From Ramlibacter agri (GTDB lineage: Bacteria; Pseudomonadota; Gammaproteobacteria; Burkholderiales; Burkholderiaceae_C), in the NCBI RefSeq assembly GCF_012927085.1, contig NZ_JABBFX010000001.1, forward strand, positions 1,612,001 to 1,676,000: 64,000 nt of DNA. Direction: 5' to 3'. The translations under genes and the position numbers were made by a program. How positions within the stretch are numbered: position 1 is the first letter of the stretch; each line of letters opens with the position of its first letter. Shown here in pieces: positions 54,520 through 63,181 of this stretch. The notes under the pieces were generated by a model, which saw only the letters and a list, made by a program, of their open reading frames with translations, made no database searches and had not been told where the DNA came from.

Positions 54520-55269
54520 TCAGGGGCTCACGAAACCGCTTTCCCGCCAGGCCGCCTGCGACGGCGGCTGCGCGAGGAAGGCCAGCAGCGCCCGCCCCGC
54601 GGCGCTGTCGCTGGCCAGCGCGGCGCCATAGGCCGTGGCCTGCGCATACGGCGCCGGCAGGGCGCCCACGAAGCGCACGCCCTTCGCCGGCATGATCTCG
54701 CTGGACTGGCTCACGCCCAGCGCATAGCGGCCTTGTGACAGCGCCGTGACCACGTCCCCGCCGAAAGGCAGCACCGTCACCTTGGCGGCCACCTGTTCGC
54801 GGATGCCCAGCGCATCGAGCACCTTGGCGAAATGCGTGCCGGCAGTGGCGCCGCGCGCCGGGTCGGCGTAGGCGATGCTGGATGCGGCGAGCAGCGCGGC
54901 GCGCAATTGCTCCGCGTCCGCGATCGCAGGCGCCGGCTGGTTCGCCGGCGCGGCCAGCGACACCAGCACGCGGCCGATGCCCACTTCCGCTTCCGGCTGC
55001 AGGCGCTGCGCGCCGCGCAGTTGCTGCAAGGCCGCTTCGCTCAGGATCACGACGTCGGCGGCGCTGCCCGCGTCCGCCTTCAATACGCGATCGCGCTGCG
55101 CGCCCACGGTGTCGTAGCTCGCACGCAAGGTGTGGCCGCTCGCGCGCTCGAAGGCAGGCGCGATTTCTTCCAGCGCGTGCTTCGCGGCGCCGGCGGCGAG
55201 CACACGCACTTCGTCGGCGCGGGCGCAGGCGGCTGCCATAAATGCAATCACAAGCAGCAGGTGTTTCAT
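54520..55269 (-). CDS. modA: molybdate ABC transporter binding protein (ModA-like)
   Basis: A 249-residue periplasmic protein with signal peptide MKHLLLVIAFMAAACARA and a ModA-type fold: VRVLAAGAAKHALEEIAPAF, then ADVVILSEAAL and GATAGTHFAKVLDALGI. Close relatives are annotated as molybdate-binding or as general substrate-binding proteins, because AGAAKHALEEI differs from classical ModA at the oxyanion site. No ModB or ModC gene is next to it. The start at 55269 follows the signal peptide; longer in-frame starts lack one. Molybdate would supply the xanthine dehydrogenase. Confidence 0.78.
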   Translation of the reverse strand: MKHLLLVIAFMAAACARADEVRVLAAGAAKHALEEIAPAFERASGHTLRASYDTVGAQRDRVLKADAGSAADVVILSEAALQQLRGAQRLQPEAEVGIGRVLVSLAAPANQPAPAIADAEQLRAALLAASSIAYADPARGATAGTHFAKVLDALGIREQVAAKVTVLPFGGDVVTALSQGRYALGVSQSSEIMPAKGVRFVGALPAPYAQATAYGAALASDSAAGRALLAFLAQPPSQAAWRESGFVSP

Positions 55270-55678
55270 GCGGTGTCCGGTGCCTTTCGTTGTCGTCATC
55301 CCAAAGGAGGGGGTTTCGGGCACGGCCACGTGTGCGCTTGCTTCCATTCGCACCAAAGGCCGAGCAGCGATGCAACCGTTGCAAGCGCGCACAGAAGCGG
55401 CGCGCTTTGCGGCGATGGCGCCACATCTTCGCCGCCCGACCGCGCGAAATCCAGTGTCGGCGCGGGCTGCGCGTAGGCGGCGCGCAACGGCCCGGTGATC
55501 TCGTGCACTGGATGCGCGCGCGCCGGACCAGCGGACAACCCGGGCGACGCGCGCGGCGCTTTCATTGCTTCCCGGGAACGGGCTGAGCGGTCGAGCTACT
55601 GTCCTACAGCATCTCGCGAGTGCGGCTATGGCGCGCCTGGGACGACAAGCCTAGGATGTTTACACGAAGGAAACCGCC
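55270..55678. other. 409-base stretch without a convincing gene
   Basis: Contains the upstream region of modA (minus) and of the 55679 gene (plus). A minus-strand frame at 55296-55565 could encode 89 residues with one hydrophobic segment (APLLCALATVASLLGLWCEW), but no homology is recognised and it overlaps likely modA control sequence. The half site CTGTCCTACAG is at 55599-55609. Confidence 0.4.
55599..55609. promoter_or_regulatory. CCTACA half site
   Basis: CTGTCCTACAG matches the right half of the inverted repeats at 3792-3809 and 24431-24448. It lies 69 bases upstream of the ATG at 55679. No matching left arm is present. Confidence 0.3.
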
Positions 55679-55996
55679 ATGACTGCCATTCCTGTCAACG
55701 CGAATGAAGTCTCTCCGCTGGAGCAAGAGCGCAGTCGCGCATGGGCCTTCGCATTGCTGGCGCTCGCATGCGCGCAGATGCTGGCGTTCTGGGCGGTGTG
55801 CAGCCACCAGGTACGCAAGGCGGAAGTGCGCAGCAACGAAGTCGTCGTGCAGCAGATGGCACTCTCCGACTGCCTGCAGTACATCCCCGGTTCCACCATC
55901 GCCAGCTGCACCAGCCAGCTGGATGCGGCGAAGGCGCCGGCACCGGCCGCCAATACGGCCGTGAGCGGCGCCACGCCGGTCAGCTTCACCCGGTAA
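55679..55996 (+). CDS. small single-pass membrane protein, unknown function
   Basis: A 105-residue protein. A cytoplasmic N-terminus (MTAIPVNANEVSPLEQERSR) is followed by one hydrophobic helix (AWAFALLALACAQMLAFWAV) and a periplasmic tail with two cysteines (LSDCLQYIPGSTIASCTSQL) that could form a disulfide. AAGGAA precedes the ATG. Family not recognised. The next small gene starts seven bases after its stop, so they form a pair. Confidence 0.6.
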   Translation: MTAIPVNANEVSPLEQERSRAWAFALLALACAQMLAFWAVCSHQVRKAEVRSNEVVVQQMALSDCLQYIPGSTIASCTSQLDAAKAPAPAANTAVSGATPVSFTR

Positions 55997-56003
55997 ATCG
56001 GCC

Positions 56004-56318
56004 ATGGACCCAGCACACGCCCATCCCGCCACCGGCGCGGGCGTGTCCGTTCCGCCCGAGGACTGGAAGTGGCGCGCGGAGGACGACTCCGCGTGCTACT
56101 GCCCGCGCCGCATGCTCGCCAGCTTCGCGCTGCTGATGGCGGGGCACGGCCGCTGCGTCAACACCGACATGATGCTGGGCGACCGCGAATACGCGCTGTG
56201 GCAGCTGGAATGCGCGCACGGGATGAACGATCCCGAGCTGCAAGCGCTGGTGGGGTGCCTGCGGGCCTACTTCGACGATGCGCAGCAGACGGCGGTGCCG
56301 GTGCTGGGCACGGCGTGA
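56004..56318 (+). CDS. small soluble protein, unknown function
   Basis: A 104-residue protein with several cysteines (DDSACYCPRRMLASFALLMA, HGRCVNTDMM, LECAHG, LVGCLRAY). Spacing does not match a known zinc-binding class. Codon use fits the genome. It is paired with the membrane protein gene at 55679 and converges with recJ, seven bases apart. Confidence 0.55.
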   Translation: MDPAHAHPATGAGVSVPPEDWKWRAEDDSACYCPRRMLASFALLMAGHGRCVNTDMMLGDREYALWQLECAHGMNDPELQALVGCLRAYFDDAQQTAVPVLGTA

Positions 56319-56325
56319 CGCGGGA

Positions 56326-58035
56326 TTAGAGCTCCACCCCTTCGACCAGGAAGCGCACGCGGCGTGCGCCTTGCCACTCGTCTGCTTCCAGGCGGAAAGC
56401 CATCTTCACTTTGGCCGGCAAGGGATCGGTGTGGCCGAACCACATGGCGTCCACCGGCTGGCCCTGGTGCTTCAGCTTCAGCGACAGGTGCTTCTCGCCC
56501 ACCAGCCGCTGCGACAGCACTTCCACTTCCTCGCTGAACACCGGCGGCGCGAAGCCCTGGCCCCAGACCTCGCCGTGCAAGGTGTCGACCAGGTCGGGCC
56601 GGCGGTACTGCGGATCGAGCGGGCCGTCGGTGTGCAGCCGGCGCTGCAAGGTTGCCTTGTCCAGCCATTCCTGCGCGACCTGCGCGAGCGCTTCCTCGAA
56701 CACGTCGAAGTGTTCTTCGGCCACCGTGCAGCCCGCCGCCATCGCATGGCCACCGAAGCGCAGCAGCACGCCCGGATGCCGCTTGGCCACCAGGTCCAGC
56801 GCGTCGCGCAGGTGGAAGCCGGGGATGGAGCGGCCTGAGCCTTTCAGCTCGTGCTCCTTGCCCGGCGCCTGGCTGGCGGCGAACACGAACGTGGGCCGGT
56901 GCAGCTTGTCCTTGATGCGCGAGGCGACGATGCCGACCACGCCTTCATGGAAGTCGGGGTCGAACACGCAGATGGCCGGCGGCGGCTCGTCGCCTTCCTC
57001 GAACAGCGCGTCCACGATCTCCATCGCCTGCTCGCGCATGTCGCCTTCGATCTCGCGCCGCTCGCGGTTGATGGCGTCGAGCGAGCGCGCCAGTTCGTCG
57101 GCGCGGCCCGCATCGTCGGTGAGCAGGCACTCGATGCCGATGGTCATGTCGGCCAGGCGGCCCGCGGCATTGATGCGCGGCCCCAGCGCGAAGCCGAAGT
57201 CGAAGGTGGTGGCCACCTGCGACTTGCGCCCAGCAGCCGTGAAGAGCGCCGCCAGCCCGCAGGGCAGCGCGCCGGCGCGGATGCGGCGCAGGCCCTGCGC
57301 CACGAGGCGCCGGTTGTTGCCATCGAGCTTGACGACGTCGGCCACGGTGCCCAGCGCCACCAGCGGCAGCAGCGTGTCCAGGCGCGGCTGGTTCTGCTCG
57401 TCGAACACGCCGCGCGCGCGCAGTTCAGCCCGCGTGGCCAGCAGCACGTAGAACATCACGCCGACGCCGGCGATCGACTTGCTCTCGAAGTCGCAACCCG
57501 GTTGGTTCGGATTCACGATCAAGCCGCCTTCGGGCAACGTTGCGCCCGGCAGGTGGTGGTCGGTCACCAGCACGTCCAGCCCCAGTGCGCGCGCCTTCGC
57601 CACGCCGTCGAGGCTGGCGATGCCGTTGTCGACCGTGATCAGCATGTCGGCGCCGCGTTGCTTCACGCGCTGCGCGATGACGGGTGTGAGGCCGTAGCCG
57701 TCGGCCACGCGGTCCGGCACCAGGTAGTCGACGTTCTGCGCGCCCAGCAGGCGCAGCCCGCGCAGGCCGACCACGCAGGCGGTGGCGCCGTCGCAGTCGT
57801 AGTCGGCGACGATGCACAGCTTGCGGCCGGCGGTGATGGCGTCGGCCAGCAACTTCGCGGCCTCGTTGACGTTCTTCATCGACGCCGGCGGCAGCAGCTT
57901 GCCCAGGCCGTTATCGAGTTCTTCCTTGGCGAGCACGCCGCGCGCGGCATACAGGCGCGCCAGCAGCGGGTGCACGCCCGCCTGCTCCAGCGCCCAGGCG
58001 GCGCGCGGGGGCACCTCGCGGGTGATGATCTTCAT
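56326..58035 (-). CDS. recJ: single-stranded-DNA-specific exonuclease RecJ
   Basis: A 569-residue nuclease. DHH-family motifs are VADYDCDGATACVVG, TVDNGI, VTDHHLPG and GPRINAAGRLADM; the DHHA1 part has RFGGHAMAAGCTV. It degrades single-stranded DNA 5' to 3' in recombination and mismatch repair. The ATG overlaps the stop of the upstream phosphoglycerate-mutase-like gene (ATGA). Confidence 0.96.
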   Translation of the reverse strand: MKIITREVPPRAAWALEQAGVHPLLARLYAARGVLAKEELDNGLGKLLPPASMKNVNEAAKLLADAITAGRKLCIVADYDCDGATACVVGLRGLRLLGAQNVDYLVPDRVADGYGLTPVIAQRVKQRGADMLITVDNGIASLDGVAKARALGLDVLVTDHHLPGATLPEGGLIVNPNQPGCDFESKSIAGVGVMFYVLLATRAELRARGVFDEQNQPRLDTLLPLVALGTVADVVKLDGNNRRLVAQGLRRIRAGALPCGLAALFTAAGRKSQVATTFDFGFALGPRINAAGRLADMTIGIECLLTDDAGRADELARSLDAINRERREIEGDMREQAMEIVDALFEEGDEPPPAICVFDPDFHEGVVGIVASRIKDKLHRPTFVFAASQAPGKEHELKGSGRSIPGFHLRDALDLVAKRHPGVLLRFGGHAMAAGCTVAEEHFDVFEEALAQVAQEWLDKATLQRRLHTDGPLDPQYRRPDLVDTLHGEVWGQGFAPPVFSEEVEVLSQRLVGEKHLSLKLKHQGQPVDAMWFGHTDPLPAKVKMAFRLEADEWQGARRVRFLVEGVEL

Positions 58036-59015
58036 AGCGCCTCCAGCAGCGCGGCCGCGGACGGCTTGTTGAACAGGGCGGCGGCGCGCCGCCAGAAGCT
58101 GGCGCCCGCCGATGCCCAGGTGCGGGCATGGGCCTCGCCGCACAGCGTCAGCTGCACGGCGCGGCCCGCATCGAGATCCTGCAGCAGCTGGGCGCACTCG
58201 CGCGCGTCCAGCTGTTGCCAGGCGGTGGCCCACGCGGGCCAGTCGCCCACCAGCGCGGCTTCGCGCAACTGGCCGGGGACGCGAAGGCTAGCAGGCGGCT
58301 GGGCCGGCGCATCGGGCGGCAAGGCGCCGGTGCCGCTGATCCAGAAAGAATTCACGGGCAAATGGCCGGCGCGCTCACGTTCTTCGCTGAGCGGCAGCGT
58401 GTAGAGCAGCATCTGCATTTCCTGCTGCAGGCGCCGCAGCGGCCCGGCGGCGGCGCTGCGCGGCAGCCAGGGGTCGATGTCGGCGCCGCCCACGCGGTCG
58501 AGCGAGGCCGTGGGCAGGTCGCGGAAGATGTCGGCACGGGCCAGCCAGCGCGTTGGTGTGTCGTAGCGCAGCTCGATGCCATCTTCGGTGAAATAAGGCG
58601 CCATGGCGGCCAGCAGGCCCCGGGAATAGGCCTCGTCGAGCGCCAGCTCCTGGGGATGCGCCATGGCGATGCGGTCGCGGCCCACGCGCCAGTGGGCGGG
58701 GGTGATCCAGGCCCACCCGGCGCCGCTTGCGGTGCCGGCTCCTGATTCAGCTTGACCGGGATCACCGCCTTGCTGCCGCACCTGCCAGGCCGCCAGCGGC
58801 ACCAGGCCGTCGGCGGCGGGCAGGCCGCAGGCGCGGGCCAGGGCTGTTTCGTGGGGCATGGACAGGCTTTCGGCGTTGCCCGCGTCGCTGCCGGCCGGCT
58901 GCAGGCGGGCCAGCAGCTTCTGCAGGTTGGGCAGCGCCAGGCCGCGCAGGGCCTGGACGCAGCCGGCGGCAGAGCTACCGGCGAAGGGAACGATCAAGTG
59001 GACTCCGTCTGACAC
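58032..59015 (-). CDS. phosphoglycerate-mutase-like protein (Burkholderiales family)
   Basis: A 327-residue protein beginning VSDGVHLIVPFAGSSAAG, with AWITPAHWRVGRDRIAMAHP and FWISGTGALPPDAPAQPP. Burkholderiales homologues next to recJ are often annotated as phosphoglycerate mutase, but I see no full set of catalytic residues for either known mutase class. The GTG at 59015 gives the usual N-terminus; an ATG at 59057 would add 14 residues. It is coupled to recJ and divergent from lolC. Confidence 0.65.
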   Translation of the reverse strand: MSDGVHLIVPFAGSSAAGCVQALRGLALPNLQKLLARLQPAGSDAGNAESLSMPHETALARACGLPAADGLVPLAAWQVRQQGGDPGQAESGAGTASGAGWAWITPAHWRVGRDRIAMAHPQELALDEAYSRGLLAAMAPYFTEDGIELRYDTPTRWLARADIFRDLPTASLDRVGGADIDPWLPRSAAAGPLRRLQQEMQMLLYTLPLSEERERAGHLPVNSFWISGTGALPPDAPAQPPASLRVPGQLREAALVGDWPAWATAWQQLDARECAQLLQDLDAGRAVQLTLCGEAHARTWASAGASFWRRAAALFNKPSAAALLEAL

Positions 59016-59076
59016 AGCCGTATTGTCGGGGATGCCACAATCGCCGCCGATGCCCACCTTCCAACCCTAGGCTGCA

Positions 59077-60330
59077 ATGGCACTTCCCTATGAGCTGGTG
59101 CTGGGCTGGCGCTATACACGCGCCGGCCGCGCCACCCGCCGCAACGGCTTCATCTCCTTCATCTCCGGCGTGTCGATGCTCGGCATCGCGCTGGGGGTGG
59201 CGGCCCTCATCATCGTGCTGTCGGTCATGAACGGCTTCCAGAAGGAAGTGCGGGACCGCATGCTCGGCGTCGTCTCGCACATCGAGATCTTCGGGCCCGG
59301 CGGCGGCACGCTGGCGGACACGCAGCGCACGATGGCCGAGGCGAAGAAGAACCCCGAGGTGATCGGCGCCGCGCCCTTCGTGGCGACCCAGTCGCTGCTG
59401 GCGCGCGGCGACGACATGCGCGGCGCCATCGTGCGCGGCATCGACCCCGCGCTGGAAGGGCAGGTCACGGACGTGGCTGCCACGTCGAAGGCGGCGCTGG
59501 ACCGGCTGAAGCCGGGCGAATTCAACATCGTGCTGGGCATCGAGCTGGCGCGCGCCATGGGCGTGCAGACCGGCGACGCCGTGACGCTGATCGCGCCCGG
59601 CGGCGAGATGACGCCGGCCGGCGTGGTGCCGCGCCTGAAGCAGATGCGGGTGGCCGGCACCTTCGACAGCGGCCACTTCGAATACGACAGCGGCCTGGTG
59701 ATGCTGAACATCGAGGACGCCGAGCGCATCTTCCGGCTCGACGGCCCCACCGGCGTGCGCCTGAAGCTGAAGGACCTGAACAAGGCCCGCGGGGTGGCCG
59801 ACGAACTGACGCACACGCTTTCGGGCGACTTCCTGGTGCGTGACTGGACGCGCCAGAACCGCACCTGGTTCACGGCGGTGCAGGTCGAGAAACGCATGAT
59901 GTTCATCATCCTCACGCTGATCGTGGCGGTGGCCGCCTTCAACCTGGTGAGCACGCTGGTGATGACGGTGACCGACAAGCGCGCCGACATCGCCATCCTG
60001 CGGACGCTGGGCGCGAGCCCGAGCAGCATCATGGGCATCTTCGTCGTGCAGGGCGCGGCGGTGGGCGTGATCGGCACGCTGGTCGGCCTGCTGCTGGGGC
60101 TGCTGGTGGCCTTCAACATCGACGTGATCGTGCCGGCGCTGGAGCACTTGCTGAACGCCAGCTTCCTGCCCAAGGACGTCTACCTGATCAACCGCATGCC
60201 CAGCGACCCGCAGTCCGGCGACATCGTGCCGATTGCGGTGATCTCGCTGGTGCTGTCCTTCGTGGCGACGCTGTATCCGAGCTGGCGCGCGAGCCGCGTG
60301 AACCCGGCGGAGGCTTTGCGGTATGAATGA
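59077..60330 (+). CDS. lolC: lipoprotein-releasing ABC system permease (LolC/LolE)
   Basis: A 417-residue inner-membrane protein. It begins [20 protein letters not shown], with the first helix at [20 protein letters not shown], a large periplasmic domain, and three C-terminal helices within the FtsX-like domain ([20 protein letters not shown]; ending [17 protein letters not shown]). It frees lipoproteins from the inner membrane and passes them to LolA, powered by LolD. Its 3' end overlaps lolD by eight bases. Confidence 0.95.
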   Translation: MALPYELVLGWRYTRAGRATRRNGFISFISGVSMLGIALGVAALIIVLSVMNGFQKEVRDRMLGVVSHIEIFGPGGGTLADTQRTMAEAKKNPEVIGAAPFVATQSLLARGDDMRGAIVRGIDPALEGQVTDVAATSKAALDRLKPGEFNIVLGIELARAMGVQTGDAVTLIAPGGEMTPAGVVPRLKQMRVAGTFDSGHFEYDSGLVMLNIEDAERIFRLDGPTGVRLKLKDLNKARGVADELTHTLSGDFLVRDWTRQNRTWFTAVQVEKRMMFIILTLIVAVAAFNLVSTLVMTVTDKRADIAILRTLGASPSSIMGIFVVQGAAVGVIGTLVGLLLGLLVAFNIDVIVPALEHLLNASFLPKDVYLINRMPSDPQSGDIVPIAVISLVLSFVATLYPSWRASRVNPAEALRYE

Positions 60331-61054
60331 TGTTCCGACTCTTGATCCTGTGGCGCCGACGCTAGGCGCGGTGGAGCCCCACACCGGCGTGGTGCTGTCC
60401 TGCCAGGGAGTGAGCAAGCGCTACTCCGAGGGGGATCTCTCCGTGGACGTTCTCAAAGGCGTGGACTTGCAGGTGCATGCGGGGGAGACGCTGGCGATCG
60501 TTGGCGCTTCGGGCTCCGGCAAGAGCACGCTGCTGCATGTGTTGGGCGGCCTGGATGCGCCCACGGCTGGCAATGTGCAGCTGATGGGGCAGGAGCTGGC
60601 GAAGCTGGATGCGGCGGCGCAGGGGCGGTTGCGGAACAAGCACCTGGGGTTTGTTTACCAGTTCCACCATTTGCTGCCGGAGTTCAGTGCGCTGGATAAC
60701 GTGGGGATGCCGCTGAGGATTCGGCGGGATCCGTTGGAGGAGGTGAGTCGCACTGCTGCTGAAATGCTGGCTGCTGTGGGGTTGCGGGAGCGGGTGAAGC
60801 ATCGGCCTGCTGAACTCTCTGGCGGCGAGCGGCAGCGGGTGGCGATTGCGCGGGCGCTGGTGACGCATCCGGCTTGCGTGCTCGCTGACGAACCCACCGG
60901 GAACCTTGATCGAGGGACGGCGGATGTGGTGTTTCAGTTGATGCTGCAGTTGGCGCGGGAGCGGGGGACTGCGTTTGTGATGGTGACGCATGATGAACAA
61001 CTGGCGGCCCGGTGTGGGCGCCAGTTGCGGCTGACGAGCGGGCGACTCGGCTAA
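60323..61054 (+). CDS. lolD: lipoprotein-releasing ABC system ATPase LolD
   Basis: A 243-residue ABC ATPase: Walker [11 protein letters not shown]-loop [18 protein letters not shown] typical of LolD, signature [15 protein letters not shown], Walker [13 protein letters not shown] and the His switch in [10 protein letters not shown]. It powers LolC. From about 60440 onward the gene uses more G- and T-ending codons than lolC and other neighbours; its motifs are all intact. Confidence 0.96.
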   Translation: MNDVPTLDPVAPTLGAVEPHTGVVLSCQGVSKRYSEGDLSVDVLKGVDLQVHAGETLAIVGASGSGKSTLLHVLGGLDAPTAGNVQLMGQELAKLDAAAQGRLRNKHLGFVYQFHHLLPEFSALDNVGMPLRIRRDPLEEVSRTAAEMLAAVGLRERVKHRPAELSGGERQRVAIARALVTHPACVLADEPTGNLDRGTADVVFQLMLQLARERGTAFVMVTHDEQLAARCGRQLRLTSGRLG

Positions 61055-61064
61055 CCCTTCGTCA

Positions 61065-61080
61065 TCCCCGCGAGCGGGAA
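61065..61080. repeat. short REP-like stem after lolD
   Basis: CCCGC (61067-61071) and GCGGG (61074-61078) flank GA, preceded by GTCATC and followed by AATTC. It resembles the common bacterial GTCAT-stem extragenic element. Its loop differs from the TCGAG elements at 16481 and 36709. Confidence 0.45.
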
Positions 61081-61092
61081 TTCAATCAATTA

Positions 61093-61116
61093 AAAGCGGC
61101 CCCTTCGGGCCGCTTT
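61093..61116. terminator. strong bidirectional hairpin terminator
   Basis: AAAGCGGCCC (61093-61102) pairs with GGGCCGCTTT (61107-61116) around CTTC. It follows lolD by 38 bases. The A/T-rich ends let it serve either strand. It marks the boundary between the housekeeping block and the following island. Confidence 0.75.
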
Positions 61117-61157
61117 GCTTGGAGGTGACGCGCGAGAACGCGTGGCGCCAATGAGAC

Positions 61158-61202
61158 TTGATACGTGTCGAGGATCCGGTGTATTGTTCTTATCTATAGA
61201 AC
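61158..61202 (+). promoter_or_regulatory. candidate sigma-70 promoter with overlapping inverted repeat
   Basis: TTGATA (61158-61163) and TATTGT (61182-61187) are 18 bases apart. GTTCT (61186-61190) and AGAAC (61198-61202) form an inverted repeat at the expected transcription start and could be an operator. The island gene it would serve begins at 61459, giving a long leader. Confidence 0.35.
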
Positions 61203-61458
61203 TTACAGGCACTGCGTTGGACGTGCGGGGATACTGGATGCATTGTCTCCTTTGTTTCTGCCAGGAGGGAAGGGCGATCCTCTTCATGCCGAAGGGGCCT
61301 GTCGCAATCGCGGATATTCAACGAGCTCGCTCCGCGATGCTTATGTGGCGGCGACACCGGTTGGCCGGGGCTTATCGGAGCGACGCAGTTCCCCATAGCG
61401 GCGCTGCGCTCTGCGACGGCCGCTTGGTCTACCCCGATCTTTAGCCTAAGGAGGCTAC

Positions 61459-62502
61459 ATGGATATTCCTGGCGAGAAGCTGGTCATCAGGCTTTGGGAG
61501 ACGCTCGCGGAAAAGGGCATTGGTTCATTGCTCACACCGTGGCAAACGCTTCGCGAAGGTCGGGCTCGCATCGAAGTGCGCCGTCAAGAGCTGTTGATGC
61601 TTGCGCAAGCGGAGAGAGACGCCGCCGACCTGAGAGCTGGCCGAAAGCAATTGAGTCCAGACGGTACCCAGGCTCTTGCCGCACCGGCGTCGGTGTTGCA
61701 AGACGCATGCTTTCGAATCGAACCGGTACTTGACTTCGGGTCTGTGGCCAACGCAGGCGCGACGATAGCTGCTTTAGAAAGTGCGCGGGGCGAGATAAAT
61801 CGTAGCAAAGCGGTACTCTTCGCCGAGGAGGAGCTCGTTCGCGACCCGCAGGAGCCGGCAGAGAGAAAAGTTGATGAAGACTGGCTGCACTCTTGGCAAG
61901 AAAACGCAGGCAGGGTCTCGGCCGAGGACCTCCAGAGACTGTGGGGAAGCGTGCTTGCCGGCGAAGTGAAGTGCCCAGGCAAATACTCCCTGCGAACTCT
62001 TGATTTCCTGCGAACGATCTCAAAGGAAGAGGCCGACTTGTTTAGTACTTTGGCCCGTTACGTGATCAGCGGACGCGTGATGAAAGGCCCAAGTGCTTAC
62101 TTGGAAGCACGAGGAATCGACGTCTCACTTCTCCTGAGAATGCAAAACTTGGGCCTTTTGTCAGGGGTTGAGTCAATCGGACTGTCAACTATCTTCAAGA
62201 CGTCAATCGAAGGTCGGTTTCGCACGGTGTTCGTGTCCCACAACAAAGCGCTCATCGCAGAGCATGAAGAAGCCGCGAAGCGTCTTGAACTCGAGGTCTA
62301 TCTGCTTACCGATGTTGGCAAGCAGGTCCTAGATCTCGGAAAATTCGCCGCAGACATCGAATACCTGCAATTGGTGGGTAGATCAATCGCCCAGCAGGGG
62401 TTCACGGTGAGACTGGCAGACTGGATTCCTGTCTCTGAAGTGGAGGGCAGATTTGTAAACCCTCAGCCCATTGATCATGGAGGAGCGACCAGTGAGGCCT
62501 GA
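61459..62502 (+). CDS. DUF2806 (TIGR03899-like) domain protein
   Basis: A 347-residue soluble protein. It begins MDIPGEKLVIRLWETLAEKG with IGSLLTPWQTLREGRARIEV, and the middle contains VSAEDLQRLWGSVLAGEVKC then YSLRTLDFLRTISKEEADLF, which I recognise as the DUF2806 pattern. Function of the family is unknown. AAGGAGG at 61448-61454 supports the start. Codons are visibly less GC-rich than in the housekeeping block, which suggests transfer. It is the first gene of the island with the SinR/Cas2-like and FRG genes. Whether it acts with them is not known. Confidence 0.75.
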   Translation: MDIPGEKLVIRLWETLAEKGIGSLLTPWQTLREGRARIEVRRQELLMLAQAERDAADLRAGRKQLSPDGTQALAAPASVLQDACFRIEPVLDFGSVANAGATIAALESARGEINRSKAVLFAEEELVRDPQEPAERKVDEDWLHSWQENAGRVSAEDLQRLWGSVLAGEVKCPGKYSLRTLDFLRTISKEEADLFSTLARYVISGRVMKGPSAYLEARGIDVSLLLRMQNLGLLSGVESIGLSTIFKTSIEGRFRTVFVSHNKALIAEHEEAAKRLELEVYLLTDVGKQVLDLGKFAADIEYLQLVGRSIAQQGFTVRLADWIPVSEVEGRFVNPQPIDHGGATSEA

Positions 62503-62786
62503 CGGGGCCGCATGGAATTCTGCGTAATTCAAGCCTCCCGCTTCTGTTTCTAACACGTCATCGACACGGACGCGGAGCTTGCTCTTTCTAGTTGGCGTCG
62601 CGACTGCATTCGGCTCTCGGACGTGCACGAAATGGCAATGCAAAGTGGCACCGTGACGTCATCCGCAGCTGAGCGTGCACTTCGTGGTGCAATGCGTCTG
62701 CGCACCCTCGCACCGCCGACGGTTTAGGCCATAGAACTTTGTTCGTCGCCCAACGGGACGATGGACAGCGGAAGCAGATGGCGCAT
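62503..62786. other. gap of about 280 bases with no gene recognised
   Basis: No frame with a recognisable protein, no tRNA-like structure and no repeat array was seen. A short minus-strand frame (62383-62643) overlaps the DUF2806 gene and looks random. Probably contains the promoter of the gene at 62816. Confidence 0.5.
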
Positions 62787-62809
62787 CCTCTGAGCCTCTT
62801 GCAGAGGAG
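62787..62809 (+). promoter_or_regulatory. hairpin covering the ribosome binding site of the SinR/Cas2-like gene
   Basis: CCTCTG (62787-62792) pairs with CAGAGG (62802-62807). The second arm includes most of GAGGAG (62804-62809), the best ribosome binding site for the ATG at 62816. If formed, it would hold translation low until opened by a ligand, protein or RNA. Confidence 0.45.
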
Positions 62810-62815
62810 ATGAGG

Positions 62816-63085
62816 ATGACAACGTTCTTGATTACGTACGATCTCAATAAGCCGGGGAAAGATTACACGGATCTCCTGAAGAAGATCAAGAGCTATGCGT
62901 GGGCTCGTCTATCCGAGTCGTCGTATGCAATTTCCACTACCTCGGATCCTCAGACGGTGTACGACGGGTTGAAGCCGTTTCTTGATCCGAATGATAATCT
63001 CTATGTAATCTCGCTTAGGAAGCCTTACACCGGCTTCGGCCCCAAGGACGTGAATGACTGGTTGGAGCGCAATCTCACGTTCTGA
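62816..63085 (+). CDS. SinR/Cas2-like small ferredoxin-fold protein
   Basis: An 89-residue protein. It begins MTTFLITYDLNKPGKDYTDL, then IKSYAWARLSESSYAISTTS, and DNLYVISLRKPYTGFG near the end. The YDLN start, the S-S-Y/W-x-I strand and the D-N-L-Y-V-I strand are the Cas2/VapD/SinR-like ferredoxin pattern. No CRISPR repeats, cas1 or other cas gene lie nearby, so it is not a CRISPR adaptation protein by context. GAGGAG six bases upstream favours the ATG at 62816 over 62810. Possible roles are an RNase-like toxin or an accessory of the neighbouring FRG gene; neither is shown. Confidence 0.75.
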   Translation: MTTFLITYDLNKPGKDYTDLLKKIKSYAWARLSESSYAISTTSDPQTVYDGLKPFLDPNDNLYVISLRKPYTGFGPKDVNDWLERNLTF

Positions 63086-63181
63086 GCTACGGTAAACCAG
63101 TTCAGTGGATTTCGGACGTCTAGGCGGCGGGTCATCGACCGCACGTCATTCGTCGAATGCCTTCACATTAGCCTCTAGCAA

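Larger units (their letters stand above)
61055..61458. other. 404-base junction region between lolD and the AT-richer island
   Basis: Holds a REP-like stem, a strong hairpin terminator, a promoter-like sequence and AAGGAGG at 61448-61454 for the next gene. A plus-strand frame at 61115-61444 could encode 109 residues but starts inside the terminator and has no recognised domain, so it is not called. Confidence 0.6.

Noticed and set aside
54520..55392. Longer modA start at 55392
   Set aside because: It would place a hydrophilic leader before the obvious signal peptide that begins at 55269.
61115..61444. Possible 109-residue plus-strand gene after lolD
   Set aside because: Starts inside the hairpin terminator, lacks a ribosome binding site and has no recognised domain.
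62659..62847. Minus-strand 62-codon frame overlapping the SinR/Cas2-like start
   Set aside because: Composition looks random, and it overlaps a supported gene and its ribosome site.
62503..63181. Search for CRISPR repeats, cas1 or other cas genes near the Cas2-like protein
   Set aside because: No repeat array or cas-like frame was seen on either side.
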